From an uncultured Atopobium sp. (lineage in GTDB: Bacteria > Actinomycetota > Coriobacteriia > Coriobacteriales > Atopobiaceae): a DNA stretch of 6,318 bases. Shown piece after piece: positions 1-6,308 of the stretch. How positions within the stretch are numbered: position 1 is the stretch's first letter; the number at the start of each line of letters is the position of its first letter. The translations under genes and the position numbers were made by a program. The stretch lies in the NCBI GenBank assembly GCA_946999785.1, contig CAMQEO010000065.1, forward strand, positions 1 through 6,318, read 5' to 3'. Under the pieces are notes generated by a model. It was not told where the DNA came from, did not search any database, and was given only the letters and a program-made list of their open reading frames with translations.

Positions 1-1107
1 CTTGTTATTGTCCTTGCGGCACTTGCATTTGTTGGATATGCTGCCTATCTTGAAAGCCACTATTCGCGCATAGCCGATAATAAAATGCTTAAAATTGAAA
101 GTCCACGCACCGATTTGCAAGGTGATCAGCCTCAACAAGTGTCCTGTGACACCACCTATACACTTACTACGTACAACGTAGGTTTTGGTGCATATACGCC
201 CGATTATACCTTCTTTATGGATAAAGGCGTTATGAAGGATGGCACGCCTAAACAAGGGGCTCATGGAAAGGCAGTAAGTCTAGAAAGCGTAGAAGCCGCA
301 ACTCAAGGATCAATTGCAACAATTGCTCAAGCAGCAAATGGGTCCGCGCCCGACTTTATGTTCTTTCAAGAGATCGACACCGATTCTGATAGAAGTTATC
401 ACGTTAACCAAGTAAAGGCAGTTAAAGATACATTTTCTACCTACGAATCAAGTTTTGCGTCTAATTTCCATTCGGGATTTCTTGCCTACCCCTTACACGA
501 TATGCACGGGAAAGTTAATTCGGGAATTCTTACGTTATCGCGCGTTAATATGATAAATTCTATTCGCAGAAGCTATCCTGTTACCACTGATTTCCCCGAT
601 AAATACTTTGATTTAGATAGGTGTTTTCAAATTACGCGCTATACGCTTCCCGATAAACATTCGCTGGTGCTCATCAATTCTCATATGTCGGCCTACGATA
701 AGGGCGGCAAATTTAGAGCGGCACAGCTCAAACTTCTTACCAACACGCTTGTCAGCGAATACGCAAAGGGCAATTATGTGATCGCAGGTGGTGATTGGAA
801 TCACGCTCTATGTGATTCTTTGGAGCTTTATCCAAGCGAGCAACGTATTCCCGATTGGGTGAAGCCACTTAATGCAAGTGACCTTCCGCAAGGATTTACC
901 TGCGTTGCAGCGGATAATTTATCGGAAGTTCCAACGTGCAGAGGCGATGATATTGCCTACGAAAAGGGTGTAACGTATACCACAACCGTAGACGGTTTTA
1001 TTGTTTCAAATAATGTTGAAGCACAAGCACATAATATAGATACAGGATTTGCAACCAGTGACCATAATCCTGTTCTGTTAACGTTTAAGCTCAAGGGTGC
1101 TGCGTAA
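1..1107 (+). CDS. Endonuclease/exonuclease/phosphatase family protein, membrane-anchored (5' end outside window)
   Basis: The reading frame is open from base 1, so the start lies upstream; the ATG at 85 is internal. The first visible residues (LVIVLAALAFVGYAAYL) look like the end of an N-terminal transmembrane helix, followed by a polar stretch, so the catalytic domain probably sits outside the membrane. Counting from Met-85, EEP-superfamily motifs appear in order: TTYNVGFG (28-35, metal-site Asn), QEID (95-98, metal-binding Glu at nt 370-372), NSHMSAY (198-204, catalytic-type His), GGDWNH (235-240) and SDHNPV (325-330) near the C-terminus. All key Asp, Asn, His and Glu positions are present, so it should be an active Mg-dependent phosphoesterase. 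The superfamily covers DNases, phosphoinositide and sphingomyelin phosphodiesterases, and the substrate cannot be told here. The gene converges on nadE and shows no link to the minus-strand operon. The family is certain; the function is open. Confidence 0.88.
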   Translation, partial: LVIVLAALAFVGYAAYLESHYSRIADNKMLKIESPRTDLQGDQPQQVSCDTTYTLTTYNVGFGAYTPDYTFFMDKGVMKDGTPKQGAHGKAVSLESVEAATQGSIATIAQAANGSAPDFMFFQEIDTDSDRSYHVNQVKAVKDTFSTYESSFASNFHSGFLAYPLHDMHGKVNSGILTLSRVNMINSIRRSYPVTTDFPDKYFDLDRCFQITRYTLPDKHSLVLINSHMSAYDKGGKFRAAQLKLLTNTLVSEYAKGNYVIAGGDWNHALCDSLELYPSEQRIPDWVKPLNASDLPQGFTCVAADNLSEVPTCRGDDIAYEKGVTYTTTVDGFIVSNNVEAQAHNIDTGFATSDHNPVLLTFKLKGAA

Positions 1108-1113
1108 CATGAG

Positions 1114-1148
1114 CGTGTTTGAGCAACTCAAGCACGGTTTAACTCTTT
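1114..1148 (+). terminator. Probable intrinsic terminator of the EEP gene
   Basis: Seven bases after the EEP stop codon, CGTGTTTGAG (1114-1123) pairs with CTCAAGCACG (1127-1136) across a CAA loop. This gives a 10-bp stem with one T-G wobble. The sequence after it (GTTTAACTCTTT) is only loosely T-rich, so termination may be inefficient. On the minus strand the same stem is not followed by a T-run, so it is a weaker candidate for ending the nadE transcript, although nadE ends only about 40 bases away and has no other obvious terminator. Confidence 0.6.
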
Positions 1149-1175
1149 ATAACTTGTTGTATGCTCTTTTGAACA

Positions 1176-3119
1176 CTATTCAAATGATTGGAGATCGCGA
1201 AGCCAATCGGTACAAAGTGCATCAGAAGGCATTCTAAAGTCGCCGCGCGGAGAAAGGGCGCATGAGCCAACTTTTGGCCCATCGGGTAAGCAGCTACGCT
1301 TAAACTGCTGACTAAAGAATCTACGATAAAACGTTTTAAGCCACATAAGAATCGTTTTTTTATCGTAGCTATGTTCAAAAGCTATGTTCGCCAAACGAAA
1401 GACCTTTGAAGGCGTAAAACCACGTCTTAAAACTTGATACAAGAAAAAGTCGTGAAGCTCGTACGGTCCAACTAAATCCTCGGTCTTTTGTGCAATGGTG
1501 CCATCATCGTGCGCAGGTAAAAGCTCGGGCGACACCGGCGTAGCCAAAATATCAAGTAATACATCTTGTAAATCTTGTGATTCATCAAAAGACGTAGCAC
1601 AGCTTTGAACCACATGTGCAACTACATGACGAACAAGAGTTTTAGGAACACCAACATTAACAGCATACATCGACATGTGATCACCGTTGTAGGTTGCCCA
1701 ACCAAGCGCAAGCTCGGACAGATCACCTGTACCAATTACCAGCGCACCTTCCTGATTGGCAATGTCCATAAGAATCTGTGTGCGTTCACGCGCTTGAGAA
1801 TTTTCGTAGACAACATCTTTGTCGTGAACATCGTGGGCAATATCTTCAAAATGCTGTAAAACAGCTGCAGAAATAGGGATTTCTTTGAGGGTTGCATGAA
1901 GGACATCGGCTAAAACAGCCGCATTACCATGAGTTCTTTCGGTAGTACCAAAACCCGGCATGGTTACCGCTATAATTCCTGCACGATCAAGCCCTATCAT
2001 ATCAAAGGCTCGCGCGCATACTAAGAGCGCAAGCGTTGAATCAAGACCGCCCGATACACCAAGCACAACAGTTTTTGTATGTGTATGTAAAAGCCGCTTG
2101 GCAAGGCCGTGTGCTTGAATAGAAAGTACGTCTTCTGCGCGGGCAGAGAGCTCGGCAGTTTGAGCGGGTACAAAGGGATGCGGATCAATAAAACGTGTAA
2201 GTGTACAGGGGCGCACCTGCATGTCAAATGAGGTGGTCACGTACGTTTTTATGGCAGCTATATTGCTGGTAAACGTAGACGTACGACGACGCTCCTGATC
2301 AAGCATGTCTACATCTATCTCGGTAGAAACACCTACATGTGAAAATGGTTTACTTTCGGCTAAGAGCGTGCCATTTTCGGCAATAAGATTATGCGAAGAA
2401 AACACTAAATCTTGAGTTGACTCCGTCCACCCAGCACAGGCATATACATACCCTGCTATCAAATGAGCACTTTGATTGGTAACTAAATTGCGGCGATACG
2501 CGTCCTTGCCAATTTGTGCATCAGATGCAGATAAATTGCAGATAATTGTTGCGCCAGCTTGGGCATGAGCAATAGACGGCGGACAAGGTGTCCAAAGATC
2601 TTCGCAAATTTCTACAGCAACCGCCAACTGAGGTACAGAATTGCAGGTAAAAAGTTGATTCATACCAAAAGGAACATGAGAAAACGATGCAAAATTGATA
2701 TAAGTTACCTCGTGTTCACCTGGTGTAAAATGGCGCAGCTCGTAAAACTCGTTATAGGTAGGAAGCGCGTGTTTTGGAACAATACCCAAAAGACGCCCGC
2801 GATGAAAAACAATTGCGCAATTATAAAGGTTAGATCTCACCGAAACCGGCGCACCCACTAAGATAAGAGCATCAAGGTTAGCACATTTTTGTATCAAGTG
2901 TTCTACGCCTTGTTGAGCTTTTGTAATAAGTTGTGACTGCCAGAACAAGTCTTCGCAGGTATATCCTGTTATACTTAGCTCAGGTAAAACAATAAGGCGT
3001 GCCTCGTCCTCGCGGTAAGCACTTAAAATTTCTTCATAACATGCTGTAACATTTTCTGAAACACACCCCACCTGTACATGCGGTGAGCGTGTAGCAACCT
3101 TTATAAAACCGTCTTTCAT
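1176..3119 (-). CDS. nadE: Glutamine-dependent NAD+ synthase
   Basis: This enzyme makes NAD+ from nicotinic acid adenine dinucleotide (deamido-NAD+), ATP and glutamine, the last step of NAD synthesis, in the cytoplasm. It has 647 residues, normal for the two-domain form. The N-terminal nitrilase-type glutaminase domain (about 1-300) has the Glu-Lys-Cys triad: E47 in LPELSITGY, K116 in VPKHALP and C172 in VEICEDLW. The C-terminal synthetase domain (about 325-647) has the ATP pyrophosphatase loop SGGLDS (356-361), GTGDLSELALGWATYNGD (463-480) and the family C-terminal pattern YDKKTILMWLKTFYRRFF. No key residue is missing. I chose the ATG at 3119 because MKDGFIKVA matches the usual family N-terminus; a longer frame from a TTG at 3215 would overlap the preceding gene and add 32 unlikely residues. 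The start lies one base after the tsaB-rimI-tsaD stop, so translation is probably coupled. It is the last gene of the operon and its TAG stop is 39 bases from the hairpin of the convergent gene. Confidence 0.96.
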   Translation of the reverse strand: MKDGFIKVATRSPHVQVGCVSENVTACYEEILSAYREDEARLIVLPELSITGYTCEDLFWQSQLITKAQQGVEHLIQKCANLDALILVGAPVSVRSNLYNCAIVFHRGRLLGIVPKHALPTYNEFYELRHFTPGEHEVTYINFASFSHVPFGMNQLFTCNSVPQLAVAVEICEDLWTPCPPSIAHAQAGATIICNLSASDAQIGKDAYRRNLVTNQSAHLIAGYVYACAGWTESTQDLVFSSHNLIAENGTLLAESKPFSHVGVSTEIDVDMLDQERRRTSTFTSNIAAIKTYVTTSFDMQVRPCTLTRFIDPHPFVPAQTAELSARAEDVLSIQAHGLAKRLLHTHTKTVVLGVSGGLDSTLALLVCARAFDMIGLDRAGIIAVTMPGFGTTERTHGNAAVLADVLHATLKEIPISAAVLQHFEDIAHDVHDKDVVYENSQARERTQILMDIANQEGALVIGTGDLSELALGWATYNGDHMSMYAVNVGVPKTLVRHVVAHVVQSCATSFDESQDLQDVLLDILATPVSPELLPAHDDGTIAQKTEDLVGPYELHDFFLYQVLRRGFTPSKVFRLANIAFEHSYDKKTILMWLKTFYRRFFSQQFKRSCLPDGPKVGSCALSPRGDFRMPSDALCTDWLRDLQSFE

Positions 3120-3120
3120 A

Positions 3121-5664
3121 CTAGTGTGAGACTCCTTTACCTGTGCCGTGAGGAAAACGTTTAGGAGGCCAGTTAGGTGATACGCAAGGTTGTGCCAAAC
3201 AAGACCAATCACCAAACTTAGAATTAGGATTTGCGTCTAATGAAAAGTCGGCAAAGATACCCGCACGCCAATTCCTAAGTGCAACTAGGGCAATCATGGC
3301 GCCATTATCACCGCAAACAACCATTGGCGGAACAGTGACGCGTATGCCTTTTTTAGTAAACGCCTCGATATAAGCATCGCGCAGCTCTTTATTAGCAGCC
3401 ACTCCGCCGCCCACGCAAAAATCGCGTGCACCCGTTTGCTTAAGTGCTTCGTAAGCTTTTGCAACTTGAACATCTATGATAGCTGCCTCAAATGAAGCTG
3501 CAAGATCGGGTAAATTGATGGGTCTACCTGCTTGATTTTCGTGCTCAATGTAGGTAATAACCGACGTTTTTAAGCCAGAAAGCGAAAAACTAAAATCGTG
3601 TGAATGAAGCATTGCACGCGGAAAATGAATTGCTCGTTTATTACCTTTAGCGGCAAGTTTAGAAATTATAGGGCCACCTGGATAGCCTAAGCCCAAAGCT
3701 TTTGAAACCTTATCAAAAGCCTCTCCTACTGCGTCGTCGATCGTTGCTCCTAAAATTTCGTAGACGCCCCATGCTTTAACATGAACAAGCAGCGTATTTC
3801 CACCAGACACCAGCGATGCAATAAACGGCGGCTTAAGGTCGTTTGTTTCGTACAGATTTGCAAGCATATGCCCTTCGAGGTGGTTTACTGCGATAAGTTT
3901 AAGATGAGCACCTGCTGCCAAGCCCTTTGCAAAAGCGACACCAACAACCAGCGCACCAACAAGACCAGGTCCTGCCGTTACTCCTACAGCTGAAAGATCC
4001 TGCGGTACCAAGGTATCAAGACCGAGCTTTTCACCAGCTTGTTGCATAACTTCTTCAAATACACCAACAATAGCTTCTACATGCTTACGCGAAGCAATTT
4101 CGGGCACAACACCACCAAAACGTGAATGAAAATCAAGAGAAGTAGCAACTACATTCGCAAGTACTTCACCATGGGAATCAATGATAGCAAGGCCTGTTTC
4201 ATCGCAGGAAGATTCAATAGCTAAGATAAGATCACCAGCATGCTTAAGCGCGTCTAGGCCCGCTTGCGAGCGCGTAGCAGCACATATGGGCCATGGGCGC
4301 ACAGAAGCGGCAGGACGTGCCTGCTCTTTTTTATGAAGAAGCGTAGTATCAAGAGGCAAAGCTGCACGAAGCACAAACGCATCGTGACCTTTACCGTAAT
4401 AATCTTTTCGCGTCGCAATGCGTGTAAATCCAAGTTTGTTATACAGTGCACAAGCAGGTGCATTATCTGCTTCTACCTCAAGCGAAACCGACGTACAACC
4501 ATACATTTGGCCGTCGTAGGCTACACGCTCAAGCAGACGCTCGCCAATATGGTTTCTTCTACGCGCTTTAGCAACGGCAATATCGCTGATTTGAAACTCG
4601 TCACCCGATAGAACTGCTCCCGCAAATCCAATAATATCTGCTTCGTCATGAGCAACCCACCAAGAACGATTGGGTTGGCTTAACTCGTCTGCAAACATCT
4701 GCTCGGTCCAGGGCGTATGATGCGTTTGAGCATGACAAGCTTTTTCGAGCGCACAAACACTTTGTACATCGTTTACCGACATAGGACGCAACTGACAATG
4801 AAGACCTGCTAATTCATCGTTGACACCTGTTGTTTGTACCTGAGCAGGCTCTTTCATGCCAAGCCTTTGGCGCTCGTGCTCTTCGGCATCGGAAAGACGT
4901 GTGTACACAGGAAGCACCAAAGCAGGATCTCCACTGTTAAGCTGTGAGTGAGCAAGCGCATAGACATAAGCTTGTATAAGACCGCTACCGCTTGGATGCC
5001 ACAAAGATTCATCGGCAATACGAGTAAGACCTGCTCCTTTAAAGAGATCTGAGTACTTAGTAAACGCATCTCCCGAGAATAAAAGTTCATCTTTATCAGC
5101 ACGCGCGCAAAATTCTTGGACAGCAATATCGGCTTTTACAACACGTTCAAGCGCAAACGTGCGCAAAGCTCCTTCTTCGGTTAGATCATAAACTCCAGGG
5201 TAAACTTCTTTTCTCATAGCATCGGCCACCACAGCAACGCGACCTCTTACCCCTTTAAGCCACATATTCCATGCAACACTGTCAAGCGTTGATACACCGT
5301 ACAATTTTTTGCTCATGCCGCAAGAAAGACCCTTTGCAGTGGCAATACCAATTCTTACACCTGTAAAAGAGCCAGGACCGCGTCCAACTATAACTGCGTC
5401 AACATCATCAAGCGATGTATGCGCACTATCCAAGCAACTGAACATAGTATTAACAAGTTCTACATTTGCACGACGACGGCATAGATGATCTTGCGCGTGC
5501 ACATTAGCTACCTTAAAGGAGGAATTTTGTGAAAGTATGCCGGCCTTTTCTGCATCAACTGGAGCAGGAGAAGCCGAAACAATACGCGCAGTTGCGCAAG
5601 CAAGCATATCCGTAGACGTATCAAATGCAACTACATGAAACGATTTTTGAGTAGCAAAATTCAT
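3121..5664 (-). CDS. tsaB-rimI-tsaD: TsaB-RimI-TsaD fusion: t6A tRNA threonylcarbamoyltransferase subunits with S18 alanine N-acetyltransferase
   Basis: One uninterrupted 847-residue frame carries three normally separate proteins. Residues about 8-255 are TsaB, the non-catalytic dimerisation partner of TsaD, with AFDTST (13-18) and GRGPGSFTGVRIG (94-106). Residues about 288-435 are a RimI-type GNAT acetyltransferase, with RPMSVNDV, PWTEQMF, DIAVAKARRRNHIGERLL (361-378), LYNKLGF (407-413) and DYYGKG (421-426). Residues about 478-815 are TsaD, which transfers the threonylcarbamoyl group from threonylcarbamoyl-AMP to tRNA A37. It has SCDET (486-490), metal-ligand histidines in NHLEGH (H595, H599), SGGNT (620-624), GGGVAANKELR (752-762) and D786 in CGDNGAM. 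Linkers lie at about 256-287 and 436-477. TsaB has roughly 24 more residues between its first motif and GRGPGS than E. coli TsaB (from memory), and TsaD has a C-terminal tail of about 30 residues. I chose the ATG at 5664 because AAGGAG lies 7 bases upstream; a TTG at 5685 would only add seven residues. Old databases may call the C-terminal part a glycoprotease. Confidence 0.95.
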   Translation of the reverse strand: MNFATQKSFHVVAFDTSTDMLACATARIVSASPAPVDAEKAGILSQNSSFKVANVHAQDHLCRRRANVELVNTMFSCLDSAHTSLDDVDAVIVGRGPGSFTGVRIGIATAKGLSCGMSKKLYGVSTLDSVAWNMWLKGVRGRVAVVADAMRKEVYPGVYDLTEEGALRTFALERVVKADIAVQEFCARADKDELLFSGDAFTKYSDLFKGAGLTRIADESLWHPSGSGLIQAYVYALAHSQLNSGDPALVLPVYTRLSDAEEHERQRLGMKEPAQVQTTGVNDELAGLHCQLRPMSVNDVQSVCALEKACHAQTHHTPWTEQMFADELSQPNRSWWVAHDEADIIGFAGAVLSGDEFQISDIAVAKARRRNHIGERLLERVAYDGQMYGCTSVSLEVEADNAPACALYNKLGFTRIATRKDYYGKGHDAFVLRAALPLDTTLLHKKEQARPAASVRPWPICAATRSQAGLDALKHAGDLILAIESSCDETGLAIIDSHGEVLANVVATSLDFHSRFGGVVPEIASRKHVEAIVGVFEEVMQQAGEKLGLDTLVPQDLSAVGVTAGPGLVGALVVGVAFAKGLAAGAHLKLIAVNHLEGHMLANLYETNDLKPPFIASLVSGGNTLLVHVKAWGVYEILGATIDDAVGEAFDKVSKALGLGYPGGPIISKLAAKGNKRAIHFPRAMLHSHDFSFSLSGLKTSVITYIEHENQAGRPINLPDLAASFEAAIIDVQVAKAYEALKQTGARDFCVGGGVAANKELRDAYIEAFTKKGIRVTVPPMVVCGDNGAMIALVALRNWRAGIFADFSLDANPNSKFGDWSCLAQPCVSPNWPPKRFPHGTGKGVSH
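3132..3138 (-). promoter_or_regulatory. Ribosome binding site of nadE, inside the end of the preceding gene
   Basis: On the minus strand AAAGGAG lies 12 bases before the ATG at 3119, a somewhat long spacing, and is embedded in the last codons of tsaB-rimI-tsaD. The upstream TAG stop (3123-3121), one spacer base and then the ATG suggest that nadE relies partly on ribosomes finishing the upstream gene. The site supports the 3119 start over the TTG at 3215. Confidence 0.6.
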
Positions 5665-5671
5665 AGGTTCA

Positions 5672-5678
5672 CTCCTTA
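5672..5678 (-). promoter_or_regulatory. Ribosome binding site of tsaB-rimI-tsaD overlapping the tsaE stop codon
   Basis: On the minus strand the sequence reads TAAGGAG, 7 bases before the ATG at 5664. Its first three bases are the TAA stop of tsaE. This optimal site decides the start in favour of ATG-5664 over the in-frame TTG at 5685, and places tsaE termination and downstream initiation at the same spot, an arrangement that favours coupled translation. Confidence 0.85.
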
Positions 5679-6206
5679 CGCACAAAAATGCGAACTTATC
5701 TGGTCGACAAGGCGGCGCATACGGTCACTATGTGCAATAAAGCTAATTTGACGAGGCGGTTCTTCCATAGTGTGTGCATCTTGAGATAAGCGTGTAATAA
5801 CAACATCCATACGATCTGGGCCAATTTCATCAACAAATTGCTCTCCCCATTCGATAACGCATGGGCCGTCTGAATCCAAAACATCATATAGACCAGTATC
5901 TTCTAGTTGTTCGGGGGTGCTCAGACGATAAAGATCAAAGTGATACAGTGGCATATGTGCGCCTTCGTACACCATTTCGATAGTAAACGTTGGGCTGGTA
6001 ACATCGTCAGTAATCTGCATACCTGCAGCGATACCTTTGGTCAGCTGAGTTTTTCCCGCGCCCAAATCACCCGTCAAAATAAGAACATCACCTGCTGAAA
6101 GAAGCGTTCCAAGCAACTTACCCAAGGCTTGCGTTTGCTCTGTTGACGCCGTAATAAACGTTCCAGGCGATGTCATATGTATAGACGAACAGAGGTTCTT
6201 ATCCAT
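5676..6206 (-). CDS. tsaE: tRNA threonylcarbamoyladenosine biosynthesis ATPase TsaE
   Basis: TsaE (formerly YjeE) is the small cytoplasmic P-loop ATPase that binds the TsaB-TsaD complex and is needed for repeated rounds of t6A formation on ANN-decoding tRNAs. The 176-residue product has a Walker A loop GDLGAGKT (46-53), SPTFTI (71-76), the family signature YHFDLYRL (88-95) and VIEWGE (117-122). E. coli TsaE is about 153 residues, so this one has a longer N-terminus (about 10 residues before MTSPG) and a C-terminal tail after the core. The ATG at 6206 has a strong AGGAGG site 7 bases upstream; a second ATG at residue 11 lacks one. It is the first gene of the operon, 11 bases ahead of the gene for its TsaB and TsaD partners, which supports the assignment. 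Confidence 0.96.
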   Translation of the reverse strand: MDKNLCSSIHMTSPGTFITASTEQTQALGKLLGTLLSAGDVLILTGDLGAGKTQLTKGIAAGMQITDDVTSPTFTIEMVYEGAHMPLYHFDLYRLSTPEQLEDTGLYDVLDSDGPCVIEWGEQFVDEIGPDRMDVVITRLSQDAHTMEEPPRQISFIAHSDRMRRLVDQISSHFCA

Positions 6207-6213
6207 TGAAATC

Positions 6214-6219
6214 CCTCCT
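6214..6219 (-). promoter_or_regulatory. Ribosome binding site of tsaE
   Basis: On the minus strand AGGAGG lies 7 bases before the ATG at 6206, a perfect match to the anti-Shine-Dalgarno core. It selects this start over the ATG at codon 11, and suggests high initiation on the first gene of the operon. Confidence 0.85.
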
Positions 6220-6264
6220 CGGGATAGGTGGGCACAAAAGTTACACGGTATAAACTACGTAACA

Positions 6265-6270
6265 ATTATA
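6265..6270 (-). promoter_or_regulatory. Candidate -10 element of the tsaE operon promoter
   Basis: The minus strand reads TATAAT, a perfect consensus, preceded by TGGC. That is one base off an extended -10. Hexamers 16-18 bases upstream (near 6287-6294) do not resemble TTGACA, so any -35 contact would be weak. Transcription would start near 6258, giving a leader of about 50 bases before tsaE. A single hexamer can occur by chance in AT-rich DNA, but the position is right for the operon. Confidence 0.55.
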
Positions 6271-6276
6271 GCCATT

Positions 6277-6299
6277 CTTAGAGGTAGATGCGCTCTAAG
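6277..6299. repeat. Perfect 7-bp dyad in the upstream region, possible operator
   Basis: CTTAGAG (6277-6283) and CTCTAAG (6293-6299) form a perfect inverted repeat around a 9-base centre. Relative to the candidate tsaE start of transcription it spans about -19 to -41, so it covers the place where a -35 element would be. It also lies just before the plus-strand Shine-Dalgarno-like site at 6303. It could be a protein-binding site controlling one or both directions, or a small hairpin in a plus-strand leader. No known regulator motif is recognised. Confidence 0.45.
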
Positions 6300-6302
6300 C
6301 GT

Positions 6303-6308
6303 AAGGAG
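6303..6308 (+). promoter_or_regulatory. Possible ribosome binding site of a divergent gene starting beyond the window
   Basis: AAGGAG on the plus strand is followed by ten bases (AAATCACAAA) up to the window edge with no start codon. A divergent gene could begin at or just after 6319. No plus-strand promoter with a convincing -35 is visible: TATAAA at 6249-6254 is the best -10-like hexamer. The rest of 6207-6318 shows no coding frame. Confidence 0.4.

Noticed and set aside
1109..1237. A 42-codon plus-strand frame starting one base after the EEP stop (MSVFEQLKHGLTLYNLLYAL...)
   Set aside because: Its first codons are made of the terminator-like hairpin, it lacks a good ribosome binding site, and its second half runs antisense through the conserved end of nadE. 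It could be a chance frame; I do not call it a gene.
1321..1368. Perfect 11-bp inverted repeat (CTACGATAAAA / TTTTATCGTAG) with a 26-base loop, plus a T7 run
   Set aside because: It lies inside the conserved YDKKTILMWLKTFYRRFF coding region of nadE. The repeat follows from codons for YDK and FYRR, and the reading frame continues normally, so neither a regulatory hairpin nor a frameshift site is supported.
3120..3215. N-terminal extension of NadE from a TTG at 3215
   Set aside because: It overlaps the tsaD coding region in another frame, and the family N-terminus begins at MKDGFIKVA (ATG 3119) with a binding site upstream.
3121..4236. Glycoprotease (O-sialoglycoprotein endopeptidase) activity for the C-terminal domain
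   Set aside because: This is the historical name of the TsaD family. The motifs and the TsaB and TsaE context point to tRNA t6A synthesis.
4254..5126. Open frames of 69 to 115 codons on both strands inside tsaB-rimI-tsaD
   Set aside because: They overlap a well-conserved coding frame and have no recognisable domains; they are shadows of the real gene.
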